64,000 bases of DNA, from contig CAVQYE010000021.1 in the NCBI GenBank assembly GCA_963718065.1, positions 1 to 64,000 on the forward strand, read 5' to 3'. This DNA comes from CAVPGP01 sp963718065 (GTDB taxonomy: Bacteria > Actinomycetota > Thermoleophilia > Gaiellales > Gaiellaceae). The notes below the pieces were generated by a model. That model was not told where the DNA came from. It ran no database searches and saw only the letters and a program-made list of their open reading frames with translations. Shown here piece by piece: positions 45,217-53,508 of this stretch. The position numbers were made by a program, and so were the translations under genes. Every line of letters starts with the position of its first letter. The first letter of the stretch is position 1.

Positions 45217-46938
45217 TTAGGTCCCGTACGTGAGCCCGTGCCCGAACCGGAAGAGCGGGTCGCGCGAGTCGCCGGGGACGTCCGGAAGCTGCTCCCGCAC
45301 CGTCTCCATGGACGACGGCAGCTCGAACGGCAGGCGTCCCTCGGGTTGCGCGCGCCCGAAGAGCACGTCGAGCACCGCTTCGTCGGAGGCACCGAAGACG
45401 CCGACGATCGCCGCGCACGTCTCCGCGAGCTCCGGGATCACCGCCGGGCGCTCGAGGTGCAGTACGAGCACTGTCGGCATGCGCCCCGCGAGGTCGACCA
45501 GCTCGCCGAGCTCCGGCTGCTTGAAGTCGAGGTCGCCGGCGTGGAAGAGGCTTTCGAGCATCCCGTTGGTGCGTGGCTCGAACGGCGCGTTACGGCGGAC
45601 GATCGCGACGTCCGCCTCGTCCGGCCCGACCGCGCCGTCGACCTCGAGGCCGTCGGCGTAGACGCGCGTTCCGGCGGCAAGCGGCAGCGTGCCGTCGTTC
45701 GTGATCAGCACGGCCGACCGGCGCTGAGCTCGGTCGCCGGCCGCGCGAAGCTCCGCCGCGCCGCAGATGCGCGCGGCGTCGTCGGGGTCGACGTACGGGT
45801 CGTCGAACAACCCGAGCCGAAACTTGTCGCGCAGCAACCGCCGCGCCGACTCGTCGATCCGCTCCTCGGAGATGCTGCCCGCGCGGACGAGCTCGACGAG
45901 CAGCTCGGGCAGCTCCTCGCCGCCGAGCTGGTCGCAACCAGCGTCGACGATCTTCAGCAGCCGCTCCGCCGTGCTCAGCTCCTCCACGCCCCAGCACTTC
46001 GCCGCGAACACCGAGCCGTCCGGTAGCGGAGCGTCCGTCACGAGCCCCCAATCGGTGCAGACGACGCCGTCGAAGCCGTAGCGCTCGCGCAGCAGACCAG
46101 CGATCACATCGCGGTTGAAGCCAAAGCCGACCTCCTCGAGCTCAGTGCCGACAGGCCGTCCGTAGTACGGCATGATCTGCGCCGTTCCGGCGGCGAACGC
46201 CGCCTCGAACACCTGCAGGTGGTACTCGAACCTGCCGCCGGGATACACCTGGTCCTTGCCGTACGGGAAGTGGGGATCCTCACCGTCGAGCTGCGGCCCG
46301 CCGCCGGGAAAGTGCTTCGTCATGCAGGCAACGGAGTGCGGCCCGAGCTCGTCGCCCTGGAAGCCGCGGACGTACGCCGCGACGAGACGCGACGCGAGGT
46401 CAGCGTCCTCGCCGAAGGTGTGCATGATCCGCGCCCACCGCGGCTCCGTCGCCAGGTCGGCCATCGGGTGGAGTGCGACATGGATACCGACCGCCCGGTA
46501 CTCGCGGCGCGCGACGTCGCCGAACTCGCGAACCGCGTCCTCGTCGCGCAGCGCCGCGAACCCGATCGGCTCCGGCCACTGCGAGAACCCGCGCGAGGCC
46601 CACGCTGCTGCGAAGTTCTCCGCGAAGCTGTGCCGCGGATCGGACGAGATCGTCACCGGGACGCCGAGCCGGGTCTGCTTCGCCAGGTCCTGCATGCGGT
46701 TGTGCCACTCCGCGTGCTCCCGCGGCTCCGGCGCGAAGTAGATGTTGAAGTGGCTGAGATTGCGCCCGAGGACGCGCTCCTCGGTGCCCTCGAGCAGCGT
46801 GCCGTCGGCGTTCATGAAGATCGGGGCGTGGAACATCAGCCCCGCCTTTTCCTCCAGCGTCATCTGAGAGAGCAGGTCGTCGACACGCTCGTCGAGCGCA
46901 CGGGCGGGGTCGGTGTAGACCGTCATTTGCTGCGGCAT
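45217..46938 (-). CDS. Glycoside hydrolase family 3 beta-glucosidase-like
   Basis: 573 residues, two-domain GH3. The N-terminal barrel has MTLEEKAGLM, SHFNIYFAPEP, the KH pair in ACMTKHFPGGGP and the nucleophile Asp in GVVCTDWGLV near residue 295. The C-terminal alpha/beta domain ends LFRFGHGLTYGT, the usual GH3 tail; no fibronectin-III domain follows. No signal peptide, so probably cytoplasmic. Confidence 0.88.
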   Translation of the reverse strand: MPQQMTVYTDPARALDERVDDLLSQMTLEEKAGLMFHAPIFMNADGTLLEGTEERVLGRNLSHFNIYFAPEPREHAEWHNRMQDLAKQTRLGVPVTISSDPRHSFAENFAAAWASRGFSQWPEPIGFAALRDEDAVREFGDVARREYRAVGIHVALHPMADLATEPRWARIMHTFGEDADLASRLVAAYVRGFQGDELGPHSVACMTKHFPGGGPQLDGEDPHFPYGKDQVYPGGRFEYHLQVFEAAFAAGTAQIMPYYGRPVGTELEEVGFGFNRDVIAGLLRERYGFDGVVCTDWGLVTDAPLPDGSVFAAKCWGVEELSTAERLLKIVDAGCDQLGGEELPELLVELVRAGSISEERIDESARRLLRDKFRLGLFDDPYVDPDDAARICGAAELRAAGDRAQRRSAVLITNDGTLPLAAGTRVYADGLEVDGAVGPDEADVAIVRRNAPFEPRTNGMLESLFHAGDLDFKQPELGELVDLAGRMPTVLVLHLERPAVIPELAETCAAIVGVFGASDEAVLDVLFGRAQPEGRLPFELPSSMETVREQLPDVPGDSRDPLFRFGHGLTYGT

Positions 46939-46987
46939 GCTGTCACACAGCGGCTGGGGTACTCACCAGAACGACTTCGCGCGAGGT

Positions 46988-47377
46988 TTAGGCGCGCCGG
47001 CGGGCGTGCCACGCGAGCGCGCTCACAAGCAGCCACGCGACGGTGTAGCCGACCACCTCGGTCGTCGTCGGACCGTGCACGACGGCGCCGACTGCGAAGG
47101 AGAGCATCATCACGAACGAGGCGACGATCCAGAGGAACACGATGATCGCCATCACGACGCGTCGCTTGACAGCGCGCGTGATCCGCTGCAGCTCGTCGAC
47201 GTCGCGCCAGAGCGGCGGCAATCCCCACAGCGCCCGGCGGAGCTCCCACCCTCGGCGCGCGGCAAGCGTCAGCCGCATCCGGTCGCTGAACTCGTCGAGC
47301 GTCAGACGGCCGTTGACGTAGTGGCGACGCAGCGCGGTCGCCGTGCCTTCGCGTTCCGCCGAGCTCACCAGGGCCAC
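46988..47377 (-). CDS. DUF1707-domain membrane protein
   Basis: 129 residues from GTG 47377 (start uncertain; the frame is open to 47521). Residues 5-55 are a DUF1707 (SHOCT-like) segment: SSAEREGTATALRRHYVNGR, LTLDEFSDRMRLTLAA. Two helices follow (MAIIVFLWIVASFVMMLS and VGYTVAWLLVSALAW). The 285-bp gap to the next gene has no feature I can name. Confidence 0.65.
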   Translation of the reverse strand: MALVSSAEREGTATALRRHYVNGRLTLDEFSDRMRLTLAARRGWELRRALWGLPPLWRDVDELQRITRAVKRRVVMAIIVFLWIVASFVMMLSFAVGAVVHGPTTTEVVGYTVAWLLVSALAWHARRRA

Positions 47378-47662
47378 GAGCCAATTGTAGCCCCGTACTC
47401 GCCGGGCGCCGCGTCGAACGGGCCGGCTGTAGCCCGCGAATCCTCCGGGTGCCTCGGGGGTGCTGATCGTCTCCTTGGCCACGGCGGCGATGCTAAAGCG
47501 GGCGCTCCGAGCCAGAGCCACGATACGTCGAGAGAGGACTCAAGACAGGGCAACATTGTCGGCCCAGGGCTTGACGTGCCGAGTCCCTCGTTCGAGTGAC
47601 TGGCCGCAAGTTCGCGTCGGCTACGGCGCCTTGAACTACAGATGCATAACCAAGGGGGTCAG

Positions 47663-48520
47663 ATGTTGTCTCGCTCATTCGCCTGCCGGGGTCGCCGGCT
47701 AGCGCTCGCGTTGCTGTTCGTACTGGGGGTGCCGGGCGCGGTCGTGAACGCCGCAGAGGCTGAGACGGTGCCGCCGCAGATCACGCTGCTCGCGCCGGTC
47801 AATGGGGGAACGATCGTGAACCCGCTGCCTGGCGTCGAGACGAATCCGACCTTCAAGTGGCGGATCGACTGGCCGGAGGCGCCGACTGCGCAGGTGCTGA
47901 TCACGATGACTCTTGCGTCGGATCCTGCTCTGACCCAGAACGTTTCGCTCAACAACAAGATGTGCCCGGCTGCGACGCCCAGCTGCTGGACCGAGTACAG
48001 CCCGCCAGCGCGCTACAAGGGCAAGTACTACTGGCGCGTCAACATCATCACGCCCGTCGCAGCGAGCAGCGAGACCTGGTCGTTCAGCGGCGTCAACCCA
48101 CCCGACCGCGACGCTGACGGGGTCGCGGACGCGATCGACAATTGTCCCGCGAAGAAGAACACGAATCAGGCGGACGAGGATCGCAACCATCACGGCGACG
48201 TCTGCGACCGCGACCGCACGCGCCCGCACGTGCGCGCGCTGACCGGGACCGCCACGCGCGGCAACGTGGCGGTCTTCCGAGCCACGGTGTCCGACAACTA
48301 TCACTCGCTGCGCCTCTCGGCCACGCTCAGCTACCGAGGCCGGCTCGTCCTCCATGGCAAGTTCCCATTCGCAGGCACCGAGGGCAACGAAACAATCCGC
48401 TTCTATAGCCAGAGCACACTGTCGCGCCGGCTCCCCGCGGGCAGTTATCGCCTCTGTGTCACGGCCTGGGATCAAGCCGGCAATCAGGGTCGCGGCTGCG
48501 CCGCCTACAGAGTCAGATGA
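47663..48520 (+). CDS. Secreted protein with thrombospondin type-3 repeat
   Basis: 285 residues from ATG 47663. A signal peptide (RLALALLFVLGVPGAVVNAA) is followed by a beta-rich domain with a cysteine pair (KMCPAATPSCW). Then comes a calcium-binding TSP3-like repeat DRDADGVADAIDNCPAKKNT with NHHGDVCD, and a C-terminal Ig-like domain with Cys in YRLCVTAWDQAGN. An exported structural or binding protein; ligand unknown. A terminator and the left tRNA repeat follow directly. Confidence 0.72.
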   Translation: MLSRSFACRGRRLALALLFVLGVPGAVVNAAEAETVPPQITLLAPVNGGTIVNPLPGVETNPTFKWRIDWPEAPTAQVLITMTLASDPALTQNVSLNNKMCPAATPSCWTEYSPPARYKGKYYWRVNIITPVAASSETWSFSGVNPPDRDADGVADAIDNCPAKKNTNQADEDRNHHGDVCDRDRTRPHVRALTGTATRGNVAVFRATVSDNYHSLRLSATLSYRGRLVLHGKFPFAGTEGNETIRFYSQSTLSRRLPAGSYRLCVTAWDQAGNQGRGCAAYRVR

Positions 48521-48543
48521 GCATGAAGGCCCCGAGCAACAAG

Positions 48544-48625
48544 AAAGCCCCGTTTCCGGGGCTTTCTTCATAGCGGGGGCAGGATTTGAACCTGCGACCT
48601 CCGGGTTATGAGCCCGGCGAGCTAC
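48544..48625. repeat. Left 82-bp direct repeat: 3' part of tRNA-fMet plus terminator (attL-like)
   Basis: These 82 bp are identical to 52593-52674. They contain the hairpin terminator (CCCCG/CGGGG stem) and the tRNA-fMet 3' part from the D-arm to the discriminator base, in the minus orientation. The 5' acceptor strand and D-loop are missing, so this copy is not a functional tRNA gene. Such a partial copy opposite a full tRNA gene is the usual scar of site-specific integration. Confidence 0.85.
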
Positions 48626-49479
48626 GAGAAGAGCGGGATGAGGTTGCGGCGAGAGGCAAGAGCTTCCATCGCCTCGTCCGGCGGACGCGAGCCGAACCGG
48701 CTTGCCGCGTCGAGCACGTTAGGCAGCAGCGCCACATCGCCGGCCGTGTTCAGGAAGACACCTTCGCGGCCGAGCACCCAATGCACCGCCAGGTCGATGT
48801 CAGCCTGTTCGCGGAGCGGCTCGTACCACGTCGACGCCGTCTGCGTACGGCCGTCCCAAGGCGCGAGGGTGATGCTCTTGATCGTCTGGACTGCGATTCC
48901 TCGCTGGGCGCAGACAGAGGCGAGCGCCTCGAAGTCGGCGGCGTACCGCTCATCGCGCATCTGGACGTAGCTGTAAGGAAGCAGCACCGAGTCGAACGGA
49001 AAGCGCTCGAGGCTGCGGAGGTGCATCCTCGCGACCGTCAGCCCGTGCCCCGTGACGCCGATGAAGCGAATGAGCCCCTCGTCACGCGCCTCGATCGCGG
49101 CCTCGAGCGCACCGCCTTCCCGGAGCGCGAACTCCCACTCGATCACGTCGACGAGGTTGTGCAGCTGGAGCAAGTCGATCCGATCGACGCCGAGGCGCTC
49201 GAGCGAGCGATGAATTTCCTCGCGCGCGCCTGCGTAATCGCGCTCGCCCGTCTTGGTCGCGAGGAAGAACCGATCGCGATCGCGAGCCAGCCACGGTGCG
49301 ATCCGAAGCTCGGAATCGCCATACGAGGCGGCTGTGTCGATGTGGTTCACGTCATGCTCGAGGAGCAGTTCGAGCGCATCGTCCGCCACGGCCTGCGAGA
49401 CCGACCCGAGCGCCGCCGCGCCGAAGATCGTTCGCGAGCTCTCGTGGCCGGTCATCCCGAAGGGCGCTCTCTCGATCAC
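48622..49479 (-). CDS. Aldo/keto reductase, island-borne
   Basis: 285 residues. The AKR motifs are HIDTAASYGDSELR, FLATKTGERD (Lys) and IDLLQLHNLVD (His). Residues 1-15 precede an AKR-typical FGAAALGSV. The TAG stop at 48622-48624 lies inside the left tRNA repeat, so integration supplied the last codon; the C-terminus may therefore be cut. Third gene of a probable operon with the two genes upstream. Confidence 0.82.
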   Translation of the reverse strand: MIERAPFGMTGHESSRTIFGAAALGSVSQAVADDALELLLEHDVNHIDTAASYGDSELRIAPWLARDRDRFFLATKTGERDYAGAREEIHRSLERLGVDRIDLLQLHNLVDVIEWEFALREGGALEAAIEARDEGLIRFIGVTGHGLTVARMHLRSLERFPFDSVLLPYSYVQMRDERYAADFEALASVCAQRGIAVQTIKSITLAPWDGRTQTASTWYEPLREQADIDLAVHWVLGREGVFLNTAGDVALLPNVLDAASRFGSRPPDEAMEALASRRNLIPLFS

Positions 49480-49488
49480 GACCGAAGG

Positions 49489-50259
49489 CTAGCTCCCGCG
49501 GCGAACTCTTGAGCCCGGTTGCGGTTGACAGAGAAAGAGGGCTGCCCACTGGTGAGCGTCCAGGTCACGCGGAGTGACCCCTCTTTCAGCGACGGATTTC
49601 AGCGAGCGAGGATGCGCCGCCGCGCGGAGCCCGCGCCGAAAGCCGAGGGCGACGAAACGGCGGTAGCCGGTCACGGCACTCGGTGGGATCAAGGGTTCGG
49701 AGCGCCGTCGGAACACCAGCACGCCCGCGTCCACGGCCGGCGGAGGATCGAAGGCCGTCCGTGGCAGCCGCCTGCTGACGCTGATCTCGTAGAACGCACT
49801 CCAGATCACCCCGTTCAGAGAGCTCGGCCAGGGAAGAGCCCTCTTCACGGCCACTCCCCACTGAACGACAAGGTCGGCCCGAAGCAGCGGCGTCAGCGGA
49901 TCATCGAAGAGCAAGTGCAGAAGGTCGGTCGTTCGATGGAACGGCAGGTTGGAGACAACGCGAAACGGTTCGTTGGGCAGCTGGAAATCCGTCGCGTCAG
50001 CCTCGATCACCTCGACGTTGCGCCAGCGTCCGCGGAGACGGGCCGCCCACTCCGGATCCAGCTCAACGGCGAGGACATGATCAGCCACGCGCGCCAGCTC
50101 CGCGGTCAGCAGCCCGCTGCCGGCGCCCAGTTCAAGAGCGAGATCACCCGCGCCGACGCAGGCGCCGTCGACCAGTTGCGCCGCCAGTTCCTTGTCGCGG
50201 AGAAAGTGCTGGCTACGAGCCGCTGGGCGCCGCGCACTCTGTGCGCGCCGGCCTGCCAC
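49489..50259 (-). CDS. Erm-like 23S rRNA (adenine-N6) methyltransferase
   Basis: 256 residues of the KsgA/Erm family. RSQHFLRDKELAAQLV at the N-terminus, SAM-binding ALELGAGSGLLTAEL near residue 45, acidic VELDPEW, VIEADATDF and the catalytic RVVSNLPFHRTTDLL. The NLPF and overall length favour Erm (A2058 of 23S rRNA, macrolide resistance) over the chromosomal KsgA. Resistance is inference. It lies inside the tRNA-bounded island. Confidence 0.82.
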   Translation of the reverse strand: MAGRRAQSARRPAARSQHFLRDKELAAQLVDGACVGAGDLALELGAGSGLLTAELARVADHVLAVELDPEWAARLRGRWRNVEVIEADATDFQLPNEPFRVVSNLPFHRTTDLLHLLFDDPLTPLLRADLVVQWGVAVKRALPWPSSLNGVIWSAFYEISVSRRLPRTAFDPPPAVDAGVLVFRRRSEPLIPPSAVTGYRRFVALGFRRGLRAAAHPRSLKSVAERGVTPRDLDAHQWAALFLCQPQPGSRVRRGS

Positions 50260-50323
50260 GGAGGAACCGGGTCGTGGTCATCGAGGCGGAGTCTAACGAC
50301 TCGCAGGGCTGGATCGGCGGGTG

Positions 50324-50608
50324 CTAGTCGGCCATGCGGAACGCAACGTCGTACTTCGCGACCGACGTGCGCTGACCCGGCGTGTCGCCCGCCGGCATCG
50401 CACTCAGCGCTTCGTCTCCCTGCCGGTAGTCGTCCTCGGTCTCGAAGAAGACGATCACGAGGGACTTCTCGGCTTCCGGATCGTGAAGGACGATGATCTC
50501 TTGTGCCGGCACGTTGTCCGGCCGTTCGCTGCCCTGCATCTCGCGCTGCATCTCGGCAATCCGTTCGCTGCTGACGCCATCAAAGGCCACGACTCGTGCG
50601 AGCGCCAT
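50324..50608 (-). CDS. Small antibiotic-monooxygenase-like (ABM-fold) protein
   Basis: 94 residues with a strong GAGGAGG before ATG 50608. Segments MALARVVAFDGVSSERIAEM, SLVIVFFETEDDYRQGDEAL suggest a ferredoxin-like dimeric alpha-beta barrel. No catalytic residues can be assigned. It precedes the Erm-like gene on the same strand by about 65 bp. Confidence 0.6.
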   Translation of the reverse strand: MALARVVAFDGVSSERIAEMQREMQGSERPDNVPAQEIIVLHDPEAEKSLVIVFFETEDDYRQGDEALSAMPAGDTPGQRTSVAKYDVAFRMAD

Positions 50609-50718
50609 GCTGCCTCCTCTAGTTCGCGGGGTTCGGTTGACCTTAGACCTTCCGGCGGGCCTGAGACCGAGTGTGAGCGACCAGCGGACCAGATCGGTCG
50701 CCTGGGCCAGTGTTGCTC

Positions 50719-51730
50719 CTATGTCAATAGCGGCTCGTTTTTGAGGGTGGTGTAGACGGTGCGGGCGAGTTGTCGTTTGAGGCAGCGGATCGCTTCGCGG
50801 CGGCTCTTGCCTTCGGCCTGTTTGCGTTCGAGGTAGGCGCGTGCCGGGGGTGGACGCGTCCCTGGGTGACCGCGATCCGGTGCAGGGCGCAGTTGAGTTG
50901 GCGGTTGCCGCCGCGGTCGAGGCGGTGGCGTTGGTGTTTGCCGGAGCTGGCGTCGAGTGGGGCGACGCCGGCGTGGCGAGCCAGTTGGGCGTCGGTTCGG
51001 AAGCGGGCGATCGGGCCGATCTCGCAGAGCAGCTTCGCGGCGCTCAAGGGCCCGCAGCCGGCAAGCTCGAGCAGCCGTGGCGCGAGCGCCTGCGTGCGCG
51101 CCCGCAGTTCGCGCTCGAGCTCGCCGACCGAGCGGGTCAAGCTGCGGCAACGAGCGAGCAGGTCGCGGGCGGTCCGCACCTGCGTTGTCTGCTCTCGGCG
51201 GGCGAGCTGCCGTGCGACCCGATCGATCCAGACGGCGCGGTCGAGCGCGCCCAGCGGCACCGTCAGGGTCGGGTCGAGCTCGTGCAGGTGCCAGCGCAGC
51301 CGTTGCTGGCGCGGCGCCGTTCGGCGACGAGGTCGTCGCGGTGGTCGACCGAGCAGCTTCAGCTCCCGCAACGTCTCCTCGCCGGCACGCGGACCGTCCA
51401 ATGACGGCTCTTGCAGCGCGGCCCGGGCGACGGCGAGCGCGTCGATCGCGTCCGACTTGCCGCGGCTACGGCCGCGTCGGCGCTGCGGCGCGGTCAGTCG
51501 GGGCGGCACCCGCACCAGCCGCTCGCCCGCAGCGAGCAGCGTCTGCTCGAGACCACGGGTGACGTGCCGGCAGTCCTCCACCGCCCAGAGCAGTTCCTCA
51601 CCCAGCGAGCGCGCCCAGGCAAGCACGCGCTCATCGACCGGGCAGCACACTCCGCGAGCGCCCGCCCGAGCTCGTCGACGGCGACGGCCGTCAGCGAGTG
51701 CTTGTGTACGTCCACTCCGATCACGATCAT
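50719..51730 (-). mobile_element. IS110-family transposase gene with several frameshifts
   Basis: The start MIVIGVDVHKHSLTAVAVDE follows GGAGGAGG. The DEDD catalytic residues are present in IGVDVHK, LLWAVEDCRHV and KSDAIDALAV, and the C-terminal Ser domain in FRTDAQLARHAGVAPLDASS and DRGGNRQLNCALHRIA. Frame breaks occur near 51650 and 50860, plus a +1/-1 pair about 60 bp apart near 51310-51355. The full length of about 336 residues is restored only by correcting all four. The IS boundaries are not visible. Either decay or sequence error. Confidence 0.8.
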
Positions 51731-51990
51731 TCGACTCGCCTCCTCCAACGCTGGGGGCGACCGGCGAGCGGACAGACCTCAATCGAGGCAGCAGCCAAGC
51801 TCCTATCAGGTCACGCTCGGCGGTCTCGGGAAGGCGGCGGCGACACAACACTGGCAAGTCAACCTACGGGGCGACATGCGGGAATCGAGTCAGCCGCCGC
51901 CGACCCGAACTCTCAAACCCAGACCAGACGACACACCCTCAGAGTGACATTGAGTGCGGGAATGTCCCCTGAGAGCTCTGTGTAACACTC
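51731..51990 (-). other. Non-coding region upstream of the IS110 transposase
   Basis: About 260 bp without a convincing gene, 5' to the transposase. In characterised IS110-group elements this end carries the bridge RNA that guides recombination. No conserved structure could be confirmed by eye, so this is a position-based candidate only. The orphan gene at 51998 starts beyond it on the other strand. Confidence 0.3.
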
Positions 51991-51997
51991 GAACCCA

Positions 51998-52495
51998 GTG
52001 GAGACATTCGCGGATGTCGCGGCGCTACTCGGCAAGGACGACGAACTGCAGCAGGAGCACGCTGTTGTTGAAGGTGTCCAGCGCGAGCTACAGGTCTCCC
52101 CTTCGTCACTCGCGGCGGCGAGCGCGACCTGGGAGGACCCCTACCTCCGTCTTAGCTTCACGCACAAGGATGGGACGGTCCTCACGGTCACACATGGGGA
52201 CGGATATACCGAGATCACCGCTGGCAACGTGGAGTACAAGGGCTATCTCGATCCGTCGTCGCTTGTCGAAGTGCTAGCCGGCGCTTTCTGCGGTCGAGTG
52301 GACCACGTTGAGCAGACGCGCTTCGGTTACCAGGTGGGCGAGTACTTCGAGCTTGTCGGTGAGGAGCGGCGGCTCGGCTTCAGCCGAACCCCAGGTGTTG
52401 CAACGTTCTTCCTCGGCCGGCTCCCTCTTGCGTCGGAGTCGATCCACAGGTGGCGTCTCTCATTCGAGAGCACGCCAGCCGTCGCTGGCGGCTAG
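51998..52495 (+). CDS. Hypothetical protein, island-borne
   Basis: A 165-residue soluble protein (METFADVAALLGKDDELQQE) with alternating beta strands: SFTHKDGTVLTVTHGDGYTE, FGYQVGEYFELVGEERRLGF. I recognise no family. GTG start without a clear ribosome binding site. Its base composition is visibly lower in GC than its neighbours, in keeping with transferred DNA. Confidence 0.55.
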   Translation: METFADVAALLGKDDELQQEHAVVEGVQRELQVSPSSLAAASATWEDPYLRLSFTHKDGTVLTVTHGDGYTEITAGNVEYKGYLDPSSLVEVLAGAFCGRVDHVEQTRFGYQVGEYFELVGEERRLGFSRTPGVATFFLGRLPLASESIHRWRLSFESTPAVAGG

Positions 52496-52592
52496 ACAAC
52501 TGCCTGGGCCAGCGTGCTTACGCCAGACCCATCTGCGGTGCGGGCAAAGTCAGGCGAAAGTTGTGGGCCACTGAGTTGGCCCTGTGCAAGAA

Positions 52593-52674
52593 AAAGCCCC
52601 GTTTCCGGGGCTTTCTTCATAGCGGGGGCAGGATTTGAACCTGCGACCTCCGGGTTATGAGCCCGGCGAGCTAC
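52593..52674. repeat. Right 82-bp direct repeat: inside tRNA-fMet plus terminator (attR-like)
   Basis: Identical over 82 bp to 48544-48625, 4049 bp apart. Here it is part of the complete tRNA-fMet gene. The repeat breaks inside the D-arm (GAGCTAC then CTGACTG here, GAGAAGA at the left copy). Confidence 0.85.
52594..52613 (-). terminator. Terminator of tRNA-fMet
   Basis: On the minus strand, AAGCCCCG and CGGGGCTT pair around GAAA, followed by a T-rich run (TTTTTCTT), just after the tRNA 3' end. A copy lies at the left repeat (48544-48565), where it also ends the TSP3 gene. Confidence 0.75.
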
Positions 52675-52693
52675 CTGACTGCTCCACCCCGCG
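52620..52693 (-). tRNA. tRNA-fMet (CAU), initiator
   Basis: A complete cloverleaf of 74 nt read on the minus strand: acceptor CGCGGGG/CCCCGC with unpaired C1-U72, D-arm, anticodon loop CTCATAA with the three G:C pairs GGG/CCC that mark initiators, T-arm GCAGGTTCAAATCCTGC and discriminator A. CCA is not encoded. It carries the right end of the island. Confidence 0.95.
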
Positions 52694-52715
52694 TCGCTGG
52701 GCGGGATTCTAGCAA

Positions 52716-53186
52716 CTAGCTCCCCGAATCGTCGCTTGTGCGGAAGCCGATCTTGCGGTGCGTGCCGTCGCAAAACGGCTTGTTCTGGGAGCCGCCGCAA
52801 CGGCAGAGCGCGAGCCGCGTGTCCTCGCGGATCAGGTTGCCGTCGGCGTCCTCGATCCGCAGCCGGCCGCGAACGAAGAGCGGGCCGTCGGGGCGCGGCA
52901 CGACGACCTGCTCTGCCGGCGGCTCCTCCCGCGGACCACCGTCGAGGCGCCGGTAGTGCAGCGCCCCGGTCGGGCATGACTCCACCGCCTCGGCGATCCG
53001 GTCGGCGTCGGCCGCCTCGATCCGGACCCACGGGCGCTCCTCCGCCCTGAACACCTCGGGCAGCCGGTGGATGCAGCTCTGCGTGTGGATGCACAGCCTC
53101 GGCTCCCACTCGACCTCGATCCGGTCGTCGCCGTACACCCGGGCGACGCCACGGCGGCGGCGCTCCTCCTGGAGCTCTTCGCTCAT
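52716..53186 (-). CDS. Fer4_19 and CDGSH iron-sulfur fusion protein
   Basis: 156 residues. The N-terminal half is a divergent mono-cluster ferredoxin (IHTQSCIHRLPEVF, SCPTGALHYRR), the YjdI domain. The C-terminal 40 residues are a CDGSH zinc-finger-like cluster site, CRCGGSQNKPFCDGTHRKIG, with the three Cys and one His. These are normally separate. Likely an electron-transfer or redox-sensing protein. The next gene on the strand, coupled by a short overlap, is a YjdJ-type acetyltransferase. Confidence 0.85.
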   Translation of the reverse strand: MSEELQEERRRRGVARVYGDDRIEVEWEPRLCIHTQSCIHRLPEVFRAEERPWVRIEAADADRIAEAVESCPTGALHYRRLDGGPREEPPAEQVVVPRPDGPLFVRGRLRIEDADGNLIREDTRLALCRCGGSQNKPFCDGTHRKIGFRTSDDSGS

Positions 53187-53476
53187 CGGGGACTCCCCTC
53201 TGCGTAGTCCGGGTGGCTGCGGATGTACTCGCGCACGAACGGGCAGAACGGAACTGCCCGGACGCCGCGCTCGCGCAGGTCGTCGAGAGCGCCCTTGACG
53301 AGCACGCTGCCGAGCCCGTGCCCTTCGTGGGCCGGGTCGATATCCGTGTGCACGAGGACGACTCGTTCCGGCTCGAGGCGGTAGAGGAGGAAGCCGAGCA
53401 CCTCGCCGTCTCGGATCAGCTCATACCGCAGCTCCGGCCGGTTGTCCCTCACCGTCAGGGCCGCCGTGTCGTGCAT
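53183..53476 (-). CDS. YjdJ-type GNAT acetyltransferase
   Basis: 97 residues of the small GNAT clade (Gtn_acetyltr_2): VLVHTDIDPAHEGHGLGSVL is the acetyl-CoA loop, VRAVPFCPFVREYIRSHPDY the C-terminal motif. In E. coli yjdI and yjdJ are adjacent; here the order is kept, with the YjdI domain fused to CDGSH. The substrate is unknown. Confidence 0.83.
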   Translation of the reverse strand: MHDTAALTVRDNRPELRYELIRDGEVLGFLLYRLEPERVVLVHTDIDPAHEGHGLGSVLVKGALDDLRERGVRAVPFCPFVREYIRSHPDYAEGSPR

Positions 53477-53508
53477 CGCCCCAGCCTAGAGGCTTATACG
53501 GTGCCGCG

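Noticed and set aside
48544..48625. A second functional tRNA-Met gene
   Set aside because: The 5' acceptor strand and D-loop are replaced by the end of the reductase gene, so no cloverleaf can form.
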